DNA of 64,000 nucleotides, taken from positions 124,001-188,000 of the forward strand of contig NZ_JBHEUZ010000004.1 of the NCBI RefSeq assembly GCF_041925275.1. Direction: 5' to 3'. The stretch comes from Parapedobacter pyrenivorans_A. GTDB lineage: Bacteria > Bacteroidota > Bacteroidia > Sphingobacteriales > Sphingobacteriaceae. Position numbers and translations under genes: made by a program. Shown here piece by piece: positions 9,368-16,735 of the stretch. Within the stretch, counting starts at the first letter, position 1; each line of letters opens with the position of its first letter. The notes under the pieces were generated by a model. It had not been told where the DNA came from. It did not search any database and saw nothing but the letters and a program-made list of their open reading frames with translations.

Positions 9368-11563
9368 TCAGCGGCCACCCGGCGGGCAGCGCTGTTTGAG
9401 GAAATCGGTATATAGCGTAGAGAGGTGGGCTTGCGTGCCTTCACCTTCACTGATGCTGTGGCTACGGTTGGGGTAGGCCATGAGCGAGAACTGCTTATTG
9501 TGTTTTATCAGTTCGTTTATCAGCAGCTCGGCGTTCTGGTAATGCACATTATCGTCGGCGGTACCGTGGATGTACAGCAGGTTGCCGCGGAGGTGCCGGG
9601 CGTGCGTTACCGGCGATCCCTCGATGAATGGGGTGCGGTCTTCTTGCGGTATGCCCATGTAGCGTTCCTGGTAGATGTTATCATACATGAGCTGGTCGCC
9701 CACGGCCGCGATAGCGATGCCGGTTTGGTAGATCTCGGGGTATTGGAAAAGTAGGTTGAGTGTAGACGATCCGCCGCCGCTCCATCCCCACACGGCCACA
9801 CGGTCCGCGTCGACAAACGGCCATTTCAGGATTTCTTGGGCACCCATGGCTTGGTCGCGGATGTTGCTGATGCCGATGTTTTTGTAGATGGCTTTCCGCC
9901 ACGCGCGCCCTTTGGGTGCCGGCGTGCCGCGGTTATCCAGGGAAATATAGACGTAGCCATCGTCGGCCATGCTTCCGTTGTACAACCTGTTACTACCTGC
10001 GCCGTATTGGTCCGTTACGGTCTGGCCGGCAGGTTCGCCGTATACGTAGAACACCACGGGGTATTTTTTGGTCGGATCAAAGTTGGTAGGTTTTACCATC
10101 CAGCCGTCCATTTCCACGCCGTCTGCCGTCGTGATGCTGAAAAACTCGGTTTTCGGCGCATCGGCCGGCAGTTCGGTAAGCGTACCCTCCACGAGTGTCT
10201 GGTGGTCGGGGAGGCCCACCACATGGCCGGTCCGGTTTGCTGTGTGGCTGCTGTACCGATGCATCGCCACCTTGCCGTTGGGCGAGATGGTGTAGTTATG
10301 GGTGCCGGCAAGGTGCTTTGGGGTTAGCCGCTCTGCTTTGCCGCCGCTTATCTTTATACGGTACAGGTATTTTTGGGTCGCATTGTCGGGCGAGGCAGAG
10401 AAATAGACGTAACCGCCCGTTTCATCGATGCGGTCGATGCCCATCACATCGTAATCGCCGCGGGTTATCGGTTTTTCATTGCCTTGGCGATCGATCCGGT
10501 AGAGGTGCCGCCAACCATCTTTTTCGCTCACCCAGATAAATTCCTTCCCGCCGTTTATCCACTCCCAGCCCGTGGGGTCGTCGTGGTTCCACCGGGCCTT
10601 GCTGTCTATCCAGGCGCTATCTGTTTCTGTGTATATCAAAGAGCACGTGCCGTCCGTGGCATTGGCCACGTAGAGGTTGCTTTGCTGTTGTTTGCGGTCA
10701 AGCTGTTGGAAAATCAATTCTTTGCTGTTGGCAGCCCACTCCATGCGGGGTAGGTAGTGCTGGGTCGGATCGCCGGGGATGTCCATTTTCACGGTACGGC
10801 CATTGCCTACCGCTACCACCGATAGGAAGGCGGCGCTGGGTGCTTCGCCCACTTTTGGGTATTCAACGGGAATGGTATAGGAGTAGGTGGAGTCCGTGTT
10901 GTTGATCATCAAGAAGTTGCGGATGGTACGTGCATCGATGGTCCAGTAAGCGATTTGCGTCCCATCGGGCGACCAGCGGAACCCGTCCCTGCAACCGAAC
11001 TCCTCCTCGTAGGCCCAATCGAAGGTGCCGTGGATGATGCGGTCGTTCCCATCGGTGGTAAGCGGCGTCACGGTTCCTGAACCAAGTTCCTCCACATAGA
11101 GGTTGTGACCACTCACATACGCAGCCTTTGTGCCATCGGGCGATAGTTTTGCGTACATGAGAGACGATGCGGGCAGGTCTTTGCCCAGCTGGGTGAGCGA
11201 CTTATCCCCTTGGTCGAATACCCAGTAGTCGCCCCGGGTATCGTAGCGCCATACCCGTTTGGTATGAGTATTGATAAGGATTTTATCGCCTTTTGCGGCC
11301 AATGAGAAGCGCCGCACGGGCAACGGTTCGTTGCTGCCGGCGGGCGTTAGGTCCGCATGGGTAGCCAGCACGGTACGTTGTGCCGCATCGGTTACCGCCT
11401 CACTCACAATCTCACCGGCTACGACCTTGATCATGGCATTGCCATCGTCAGACCATTGCACCTGTTGCCCGAACTGGGCATAGGTTTCATTTAAAGTGGC
11501 ACCTAATAAACCAACCAATATATAGCAGGTATATAGCTGGTTGCGGAATATAAATCTATTCAT
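9368..11563 (-). CDS. S9B dipeptidyl-peptidase IV
   Basis: The 731-residue protein has a signal-peptide-like N-terminus, an eight-bladed propeller (DPPIV_N) and an S9 alpha/beta hydrolase domain. The double-Glu motif that anchors the peptide N-terminus is present (DWAYEEEFG). The catalytic serine lies in GWSGGG (family usual GWSYGG), the Asp in HGTADDNVH and the His in NRSHSI. It releases Xaa-Pro dipeptides in the periplasm. Its neighbours are an M1 aminopeptidase (32 bases downstream) and an aminopeptidase P (76 bases upstream), which suggests a joint role in degrading proline-containing peptides. Confidence 0.95.
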   Translation of the reverse strand: MNRFIFRNQLYTCYILVGLLGATLNETYAQFGQQVQWSDDGNAMIKVVAGEIVSEAVTDAAQRTVLATHADLTPAGSNEPLPVRRFSLAAKGDKILINTHTKRVWRYDTRGDYWVFDQGDKSLTQLGKDLPASSLMYAKLSPDGTKAAYVSGHNLYVEELGSGTVTPLTTDGNDRIIHGTFDWAYEEEFGCRDGFRWSPDGTQIAYWTIDARTIRNFLMINNTDSTYSYTIPVEYPKVGEAPSAAFLSVVAVGNGRTVKMDIPGDPTQHYLPRMEWAANSKELIFQQLDRKQQQSNLYVANATDGTCSLIYTETDSAWIDSKARWNHDDPTGWEWINGGKEFIWVSEKDGWRHLYRIDRQGNEKPITRGDYDVMGIDRIDETGGYVYFSASPDNATQKYLYRIKISGGKAERLTPKHLAGTHNYTISPNGKVAMHRYSSHTANRTGHVVGLPDHQTLVEGTLTELPADAPKTEFFSITTADGVEMDGWMVKPTNFDPTKKYPVVFYVYGEPAGQTVTDQYGAGSNRLYNGSMADDGYVYISLDNRGTPAPKGRAWRKAIYKNIGISNIRDQAMGAQEILKWPFVDADRVAVWGWSGGGSSTLNLLFQYPEIYQTGIAIAAVGDQLMYDNIYQERYMGIPQEDRTPFIEGSPVTHARHLRGNLLYIHGTADDNVHYQNAELLINELIKHNKQFSLMAYPNRSHSISEGEGTQAHLSTLYTDFLKQRCPPGGR

Positions 11564-11638
11564 ATGTTGCGTTGTTTTGCAGTTTGCTTTTTGCTCTTCG
11601 CCTTTTGCGATAAGCCAATCTAAAATATCGTCACGCCA
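11564..11638 (-). repeat. Heptad-repeat leader before the DPP-IV gene
   Basis: Read on the minus strand, the leader contains five consecutive 7-bp units (GCAAAAG, GCGAAGA, GCAAAAA, GCAAACT, GCAAAAC) that stop shortly before the ATG at 11563. They match the heptads before mreC and before the FN3 gene. No open reading frame or clear promoter is seen here. Confidence 0.55.
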
Positions 11639-13036
11639 TTAAACCCCTGCCCGTATTTCCTCAATGTCGGCCACCGTTTTGGCCAACGGTTTGCCCAACA
11701 CCCGGTGGCCGTTTGCCGTGATGAGTATGTCGTCTTCCACGCGGACACCACCGAAATTACGGAAAGCATCCACCTTTTGGTAATCGATGAACTGGGCGAG
11801 TCTTTTTTCGGCTTTCCAGCGGTCCATCAGCTCGGGGATGAAGTATAGGCCCGGCTCAACGGTGAGCACGTACCCCGCTTGCAGTTCCTTGCCCAACCGG
11901 AGCGATTTAAGTCCGAAGGTGCTGGTATCTTTGCGGAGCGTATCGGTGTAGCCCACGTGCTGTTCGCCCAGGTCTTCCATGTCGTGCACGTCGAGCCCCA
12001 TCATGTGGCCCGTGCCGCATTGGAAGAACAGCGTATGTGCACCCGCGGCCACCGCTTCTTCGGCATCGCCCCGCATCAGGCCCAGTGCTTTCAACCCGTC
12101 GGTAAGCATGCGGCACGCATGGAGGTGGATGTCGAGGTAGCGTACACCGGGTTTGAGTGCCGCCGTGGCGCTTTCGAGGGCCGTCAGTACCACTTCATAC
12201 GCTTCCTTTTGCAGCGCGGTAAACGTCTTTCCGGCCGGGAAGGTACGTGTGAGGTCGCCCGCGTAACCCATGGCGGTTTCCGCGCCCGAATCGTTAAGCA
12301 CCCAATCCCCTTCTTTCAGTACGTTGCCGTGGTAGTGGTTGTGCAGCACCTCGCCGCGTACCGAGAGGATGGTGGGGTAGGCAAGGGTGCCCCCGGCCTG
12401 TTGCGCCACGTGTTGTACCGCTGCGGCCAGCTGTTGCTCCGTCATGCCCGGTTTGGCCATTCGCATGGCTGTGAGGTGCATATCCACGCTGGTGTTTACC
12501 GCCCGTTCAATTTCGGCCACCTCTTCGGCCGATTTGATAGACCGCTGTGCCACCACCGCTTTGATGAGTTCCACGGAGGCCGATTCGGCGAGCTGTTCGA
12601 TGGCGATCCCCGTGAGGTGCGCCAGCCGGATGCAATTGGTAGGGTGGTAGGGCGGTAGGAAGTGGACGGGGCGACCCTCTTGCAGGGCTTCCAAGAGGAT
12701 TGCTGCCAGTGCATTCGCCGGACGTGTATCGGATACGCCCGCTTTCTCGGCTTTTTCCCTGAGCGTTTCGAGGCGGCCCATCCAGATGATATCGTCGAGG
12801 GTCATTTCATCACCGAAAATGGTAGTGCGGTCTTCATCGATATCGATGAGCGCAGCCAAGCCAGGGGCAGCGATGCCGAAATAGTAGAGGAAGGTGCTGT
12901 CTTGCCGGAACGGGTAGGTGTTGTCTTTGAAATTGATGGGCGCTTCGCTGTTGCCCATCAGTAAAATGAGCCCCGAAGGAACGTTGCTTTGCAGCGTATC
13001 CCGGCGGGATCGGTAAGTCTGTGTGCTAAACATCAT
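11639..13036 (-). CDS. Aminopeptidase P family protein (Xaa-Pro aminopeptidase, M24B)
   Basis: The 465-residue protein has an N-terminal creatinase-like domain followed by the pita-bread M24 fold. The five metal ligands are visible in order: Asp in NDSGAE, Asp in GDLTRTFP, His in GTGHMMGLDVHD, Glu in TVEPGLYF and Glu in VRVEDD. It removes N-terminal residues ahead of proline. There is no signal peptide, so it is probably cytoplasmic, unlike the exported DPP-IV and M1 enzymes next to it. The ATG at 13033 is an alternative start. Confidence 0.93.
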   Translation of the reverse strand: MMFSTQTYRSRRDTLQSNVPSGLILLMGNSEAPINFKDNTYPFRQDSTFLYYFGIAAPGLAALIDIDEDRTTIFGDEMTLDDIIWMGRLETLREKAEKAGVSDTRPANALAAILLEALQEGRPVHFLPPYHPTNCIRLAHLTGIAIEQLAESASVELIKAVVAQRSIKSAEEVAEIERAVNTSVDMHLTAMRMAKPGMTEQQLAAAVQHVAQQAGGTLAYPTILSVRGEVLHNHYHGNVLKEGDWVLNDSGAETAMGYAGDLTRTFPAGKTFTALQKEAYEVVLTALESATAALKPGVRYLDIHLHACRMLTDGLKALGLMRGDAEEAVAAGAHTLFFQCGTGHMMGLDVHDMEDLGEQHVGYTDTLRKDTSTFGLKSLRLGKELQAGYVLTVEPGLYFIPELMDRWKAEKRLAQFIDYQKVDAFRNFGGVRVEDDILITANGHRVLGKPLAKTVADIEEIRAGV

Positions 13037-13224
13037 GGGATAAAGGTACTAAAAAGCTGGTTGCTCCCTAACCATTTTTTGGCTAAGCGTTTGCAGAAAT
13101 TGACCGGAAGTTGGACTGCGGGATGGTTGACCGCACCGTTCAACGGGCTTACCTTCCGGTTGAAAAGGTACACCGGACAGACCGACCGGTGTACCTGTTG
13201 GTACGGCACGTTTACCGGTCGGTG
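13037..13224. other. Gap rich in CCGG/CGGT words
   Basis: There is no gene in these 188 bases. The sequence is built from closely spaced words of the type ACCGGT, CCGGTT and GGTACACCGG. The same word set continues across the stop codon into the neighbouring u-spanin-like gene up to about 13560. This is unlike the other intergenic regions in the window. Confidence 0.5.
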
Positions 13225-13737
13225 CTAACGGAATACCCTTCGCACCAACCGGAACACCACCACGCCCAGCGCGATGAGCAGTACGGCCCAGCCGGCGTAC
13301 CCGATGGCCGGGAAGGTCCCCCGCTCGGTTGAACCGATTCTCCGTTCCGAAGAAACGGAAAACCGTTTGGTGCTATCGGTAAACCTTCCGGTAGATAAGT
13401 TGTTACTGTCGCTGCGCAAGGTAAACCGCTTCAACCGGATGTAGTTACGCTCGGTCGGCGCGGTGTGCTGTATGGGCGAACCGGAAGACCGTCCGGACGA
13501 GCCGGTGTTCGCGGTGAGCGAATCGGTACACCCGTCGGGCCAACCGGTGTAGCGGTTCCACGTTTCCAGTTCTACCACCTCGAGCGTCCATGCTTCCTGC
13601 TGCCGCACGGACCACATGCTGTCGCGGTAGCTGTGTGCCACCGTTTCGTCCAGCCGTGTAACCGATTGCCTGTGCTCCCGTTTGGAAACACAGGCAATGG
13701 CGGTGGCGATAATCAGAATGCCTATGGCGGTTTTCAT
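13225..13737 (-). CDS. Small lipoprotein with C-terminal membrane helix, u-spanin-like
   Basis: The 170-residue protein has a short N-terminal hydrophobic stretch ending in a possible lipobox (TAIAC, Cys16), a polar middle rich in Arg, Ser and Thr, one C-terminal helix (about 148-165) and a basic tail. An outer-membrane lipid anchor plus an inner-membrane C-terminal helix in one chain is the layout of phage unimolecular spanins. The start at 13737 is chosen because its ATG overlaps the stop of the FN3 gene (ATGA) and places the hydrophobic stretch at the N-terminus. No sequence family was recognised; the spanin idea is topology plus context. The middle is encoded by unusual CCGG-rich repeated words. 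Confidence 0.5.
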   Translation of the reverse strand: MKTAIGILIIATAIACVSKREHRQSVTRLDETVAHSYRDSMWSVRQQEAWTLEVVELETWNRYTGWPDGCTDSLTANTGSSGRSSGSPIQHTAPTERNYIRLKRFTLRSDSNNLSTGRFTDSTKRFSVSSERRIGSTERGTFPAIGYAGWAVLLIALGVVVFRLVRRVFR

Positions 13738-14366
13738 CGGGCCATCCTCGAAAACGGTTCGCACCAATCGCTATCGCCCTTACCGTTGTGGGCGCGCACG
13801 CGCACATAGTATACCACGCCGGGTGTAAGGCCGGCCAGTAAGTTGCCGTATGATTGGGTAGCCTTTCGGCTTGCTTCCCAACTGATGGGAGCCTCTGCGC
13901 TGGCCCGTGTACCTAGGCAATATTCGTATTCCCAGACATCCGGCACAGCATCCACGGCCCATTTGAGCGTGCCGCTGTTGTCGCCGTCGATGAGGCGCCC
14001 ACGTTGTGGGATGCCGGGTATGCCCACGTTGCGGTCGAGGTTGGCTATGATGAAACCGGAGCTCTCCAATACGGAGCCGACGCCTTTGGCGGTGAGGTTC
14101 ACGTGCGTGGCCAAATCGCGCATCAGATCGAGCAGTACGATGCGCGCTTCCTTTTTCTGGCGGAAGTCTAGCCGGCTGCCCCCTTTATTGGCTTTTTCCA
14201 GCTTCGTTTTGTAGTCGGTATATGCTGCCTCGAAGTCGGCGAGGTCGGGTGCCGGGGTAGGATAATTTGCATTGCCCGTCATGAATTGGAGGGCTTTGCC
14301 CGCCTGCGTTACGAGCTCGTGCTCGCGCAGGTCGGCGTAGTAGGTTCTTACTTTTAATGATTTCAT
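13734..14366 (-). CDS. Fibronectin type III domain protein of the lysis-like cassette
   Basis: In this 210-residue protein, residues 1-110 are mainly helical (LADFEAAYTDYKTKLEKANK, DLMRDLATHVNL). Residues about 115-205 form an FN3 module with the typical core Trp/Tyr pattern and the end GVVYYVRVRAHNGKGDSDW. No signal peptide or membrane segment is seen. It sits between the CHAP hydrolase (21 bases upstream) and the u-spanin-like gene (4-base overlap). The FN3 half may bind a surface or partner protein; this is inference. Heptads GCAAAAA lie directly before its ATG. Confidence 0.7.
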   Translation of the reverse strand: MKSLKVRTYYADLREHELVTQAGKALQFMTGNANYPTPAPDLADFEAAYTDYKTKLEKANKGGSRLDFRQKKEARIVLLDLMRDLATHVNLTAKGVGSVLESSGFIIANLDRNVGIPGIPQRGRLIDGDNSGTLKWAVDAVPDVWEYEYCLGTRASAEAPISWEASRKATQSYGNLLAGLTPGVVYYVRVRAHNGKGDSDWCEPFSRMAR

Positions 14367-14387
14367 TTTTTTGCTTTTTGCTGATTG

Positions 14388-14960
14388 CTAATTTGTCCAC
14401 CGGGCCACTGCGTGGATGGTCCTCACCGCACGGCGCTTGCGCACTACGGCGTTATCCACATTCCCCTCCACGGTGAGGAGCCACGATCCATCCCAGGCAT
14501 CCACGAAGCCGCAGTGGCCGATACGCTTTTTGCTGGCGATGTAGATGCCGAACACGTCGCCTTTCCTTTGCCCCTTCCACCCTTGCCCTTTCGTCCAGAT
14601 GGTCTTACCCGCCGGAAACAGCGCCGCTGCCCAGGCATTCCGTGGCTGGGCATAACCTGCTTGTCCGTAACACCAGCTCACAAATGCCGCACACCATTCA
14701 TAGCCTTTGTTGAGGCCGCAATAGGCAAGGTACTCTGCCACGCGCGGCCCGTCGTTCCGGCCGGTGGCTTCGCGTACGCCAATCTCGGCGGTGTATATTT
14801 CACGCAAAGCCCGCGAAGAAAAATCCTTAGCATCGTCTGCGTTGAAGCGGAGCGTCTTTGTGTGCTTTGCGTGAATCACTAAACCAAACATACTACCACC
14901 CACACTACCGCCCAGAAGTACGATAAGTACAGGCAGCCATACCCTAGCGTTCGTTGCCAT
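14388..14960 (-). CDS. Membrane-anchored CHAP-domain peptidoglycan hydrolase, endolysin-like
   Basis: This 190-residue protein has one N-terminal hydrophobic segment (about 7-29) with no clear cleavage site, then a CHAP/NlpC-P60-like domain. The catalytic Cys is C90 in YEWCAAFVSWC and the His is H149 in RIGHCGFVD. CHAP enzymes cleave peptidoglycan amide or peptide bonds. The uncleaved anchor recalls signal-anchor-release endolysins. Its first 82 bases overlap the end of the upstream membrane-protein gene in another frame. The ATG at 14960 is kept because it supplies the membrane segment. Confidence 0.75.
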   Translation of the reverse strand: MATNARVWLPVLIVLLGGSVGGSMFGLVIHAKHTKTLRFNADDAKDFSSRALREIYTAEIGVREATGRNDGPRVAEYLAYCGLNKGYEWCAAFVSWCYGQAGYAQPRNAWAAALFPAGKTIWTKGQGWKGQRKGDVFGIYIASKKRIGHCGFVDAWDGSWLLTVEGNVDNAVVRKRRAVRTIHAVARWTN

Positions 14961-15253
14961 AATGTCAATTGATGAATAGATTCAACCATCGGTTTATAGA
15001 TGCCTGCGGCCGCTAACCGCGCTAGGGTCACGGCCAACCATGCGAGGGGTAGCATGCTGAGTATGCCGATATCGAGCACGCCTGCGGTGGGGTCCCATGT
15101 GCGCAGCAGCGGACCGCTGCAGACAAACAGGGCCAACGCCAGCACGCCCCAGAGATCTTGCAGCCATTTCTGCGGGCGCAACCCCTTGTTGGCGCAGAGA
15201 CGGTGCACCGGTACGGCATCCTCCGTCCAATTTTCTTTACGTTTGCCAATCAT
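14879..15253 (-). CDS. Small membrane protein, holin-like by context
   Basis: The 124-residue protein has an N-terminal charged region and three hydrophobic segments (about 35-50, 63-85 and 104-123), ending almost inside the last helix. The start at 15253 is preferred over 15307 because an AGGAGA ribosome site lies a few bases upstream. No family was recognised. The holin-like label comes only from size, topology and its place directly before a CHAP hydrolase gene, which it overlaps by 82 bases. Both overlapping frames encode a membrane helix. Confidence 0.55.
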   Translation of the reverse strand: MIGKRKENWTEDAVPVHRLCANKGLRPQKWLQDLWGVLALALFVCSGPLLRTWDPTAGVLDIGILSMLPLAWLAVTLARLAAAGIYKPMVESIHQLTLWQRTLGYGCLYLSYFWAVVWVVVCLV

Positions 15254-15296
15254 CGTTTTTCTCCTTCCTTTTTGGTAAAACTTGTTGTCCAATCCA

Positions 15297-15344
15297 GGGG
15301 GCGCCAAAAGCTTTTAATACCCAAAGGCCTTTTTAGGCACCCCC
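15297..15344 (-). other. Hairpin between first and second genes of the cassette
   Basis: Nine bases (GGGGGTGCC on the minus strand) pair with GGCGCCCCC 30 bases later, allowing one G-U pair. The loop contains the palindromic word AAAAGGCCTTT. The hairpin lies between the 135-residue gene and the holin-like gene. It could act as an attenuator, a processing site or a weak terminator. No T-tract follows. Confidence 0.55.
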
Positions 15345-15355
15345 TTATTTACGCG

Positions 15356-15763
15356 TCAGTAACCGACGGTGAACCGCAGGTAGTAGCTGGGGTCAGCGAG
15401 CCATGTAGGCTGGGGCTGGGCAGGCGCACTACCCGAGCTACCTTCAGACTCGATAAACTTGGTGCCTTCCGGCTCATCTTCCGCCGCTCGCGCTTCCGGT
15501 TTGACGAGCGTAATGGGTATCTGCTCGCGTATGGCGTAGGCTATCTGTGTAGCCCAGAGCGCGCAGAGGGCGGGAGGGAGGTTGTCCAAAAAGGCTACCT
15601 GTGCCGCTTCCAGCGTAAACCGTGTAGGCACGAACGTGTACAGCCCTTGTTCCACCAGGGCGGCCTCGGTATTGCGGGCACTAGCGCCAGCAGCAGCTAG
15701 GTCGGTTTGCCACTGGCTTACGCCAGCAGAGGTAAACGGGTACGTTGCGAATTGTTTTTCCAT
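15356..15763 (-). CDS. Uncharacterised 135-residue protein, first gene of the lysis-like cassette
   Basis: The protein starts at MEKQFATYPF; an upstream in-frame ATG at 15826 would lie inside a good -7 box (TACTTTTG at 15826-15833), so 15763 is preferred. It is soluble, with an acidic, Ser/Gly/Pro-rich linker (about 90-115) and an aromatic end (DPSYYLRFTVGY). No family was recognised and there is no signal peptide or membrane segment. It leads a run of five minus-strand genes with short gaps or overlaps and may be a regulator or a structural partner; neither can be shown here. Confidence 0.6.
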   Translation of the reverse strand: MEKQFATYPFTSAGVSQWQTDLAAAGASARNTEAALVEQGLYTFVPTRFTLEAAQVAFLDNLPPALCALWATQIAYAIREQIPITLVKPEARAAEDEPEGTKFIESEGSSGSAPAQPQPTWLADPSYYLRFTVGY

Positions 15764-15825
15764 CTTACTTTTATTTTGGGTTAAACGATACGGCCATCCG
15801 CCAACTGGCAGACTGGCCAACGGCA

Positions 15826-15833
15826 CAAAAGTA
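15826..15833 (-). promoter_or_regulatory. -7 box candidate for the lysis-like cassette
   Basis: The minus strand reads TACTTTTG, an exact match to the Bacteroidota TAnnTTTG -7 consensus, about 60 bases before the start at 15763. No clear TTG is seen 19-20 bases further upstream, so the -33 element is weak. Confidence 0.4.
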
Positions 15834-16016
15834 GCTGCACAATAAGCTGTGGAATAATCACTTAACAGGTAATAAACCTACAGATGTATATGGTGTGGGA
15901 AAAGGTGTATTAGGTGTTAGGGCAGCTATGTCGATGGCGCGAGTACGGCGAGCTAGTGAAAAATACCCCATGGCAATCATTTGGATTTCAATAAATAAAC
16001 CGTTATTTTTGCAAGG

Positions 16017-16190
16017 ATGAGTACGTCAAAAAAGACAGATAAAGCGATTAATTCGAAAGGAGCGCCTATCTTCAAGAAAATGCTTGAAGATAAACGGGCT
16101 ATTCACGTCCATCTGCAAAAGGGCGGAAAGTTATCAGACCTAAAAGATCAATACCGTTTTGCTACGCCCCTATCGATTAAAGGAAGTTGA
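16017..16190 (+). CDS. Small basic protein upstream of the DUF6169-like gene
   Basis: This 57-residue ORF (MSTSKKTDKA to TPLSIKGS) is preceded by a GGA-type ribosome site at 16015-16017. It is basic, with a central helix (APIFKKMLEDKRAIHVHL). It overlaps the next gene by 32 bases in another frame. The pair layout (small basic protein, then a 160-residue partner) resembles two-gene toxin-antitoxin modules, but neither protein was matched to a known toxin. The function is unknown. Confidence 0.55.
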   Translation: MSTSKKTDKAINSKGAPIFKKMLEDKRAIHVHLQKGGKLSDLKDQYRFATPLSIKGS

Positions 16191-16644
16191 AAAACTTAAT
16201 TATCAGTTTGAAACCGATCAAGGGATAATTTATACCGCTTATTTTCTTGATTATAGTACTGTCTTCTTTGATTATGGACAGCTGGTTGATAATATTTACT
16301 CTTTTAATATCGACCTTATTCAAGGAAATACTAAAAATACGTTAGCAGACAGTCGAATAGCTGATACTGTTGTCGAGATTATGAAATTATTTTTTGAGAC
16401 AAATGACAATGTAGCTATCTACATTTGCGATAGCCTGGATAATCGGCAACTAGCAAGGAAACGGAAATTTGATAGGTGGTTCTGGAAGTACAATGATGGG
16501 CGCATCATCAAAGAAGATCAGCTTGCGGTAGTTGATGGGGTGAGCATTTATAACACCTTGCTGATCCGGAAAGACCATCAGCAAGCAGCATTATTTATAG
16601 AAGCCTTTCGGGAACTAAATGCCCGCGACCACGACAATAAATAG
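16159..16644 (+). CDS. DUF6169-like protein
   Basis: The 161-residue protein begins at a TTG codon inside the end of the small upstream ORF; no in-frame ATG occurs in the first 70 codons. The N-terminal block YQFETDQGIIYTAYFLDYS and the block NVAIYICDSLDNRQLARKRKFDRWF recall the Bacteroidota family DUF6169, whose function is unknown. This assignment is from memory. There is no signal peptide or membrane segment. Base composition is more AT-rich than in the flanking genes, which suggests an acquired module. Confidence 0.6.
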   Translation: MLRPYRLKEVEKLNYQFETDQGIIYTAYFLDYSTVFFDYGQLVDNIYSFNIDLIQGNTKNTLADSRIADTVVEIMKLFFETNDNVAIYICDSLDNRQLARKRKFDRWFWKYNDGRIIKEDQLAVVDGVSIYNTLLIRKDHQQAALFIEAFRELNARDHDNK

Positions 16645-16735
16645 TACTCAAATTTCCCAAACCCCCTCCCCGGTTTTCAAGAGATTGAGTTTTGAACTTG
16701 GGGCAACGGCGAAGCGTCGTTGTTCCTATCAAAAA

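Noticed and set aside
13225..15763. Complete prophage
   Set aside because: No integrase, terminase, capsid, portal or tail gene lies within several kb on either side, which is occupied by ordinary chromosomal genes.
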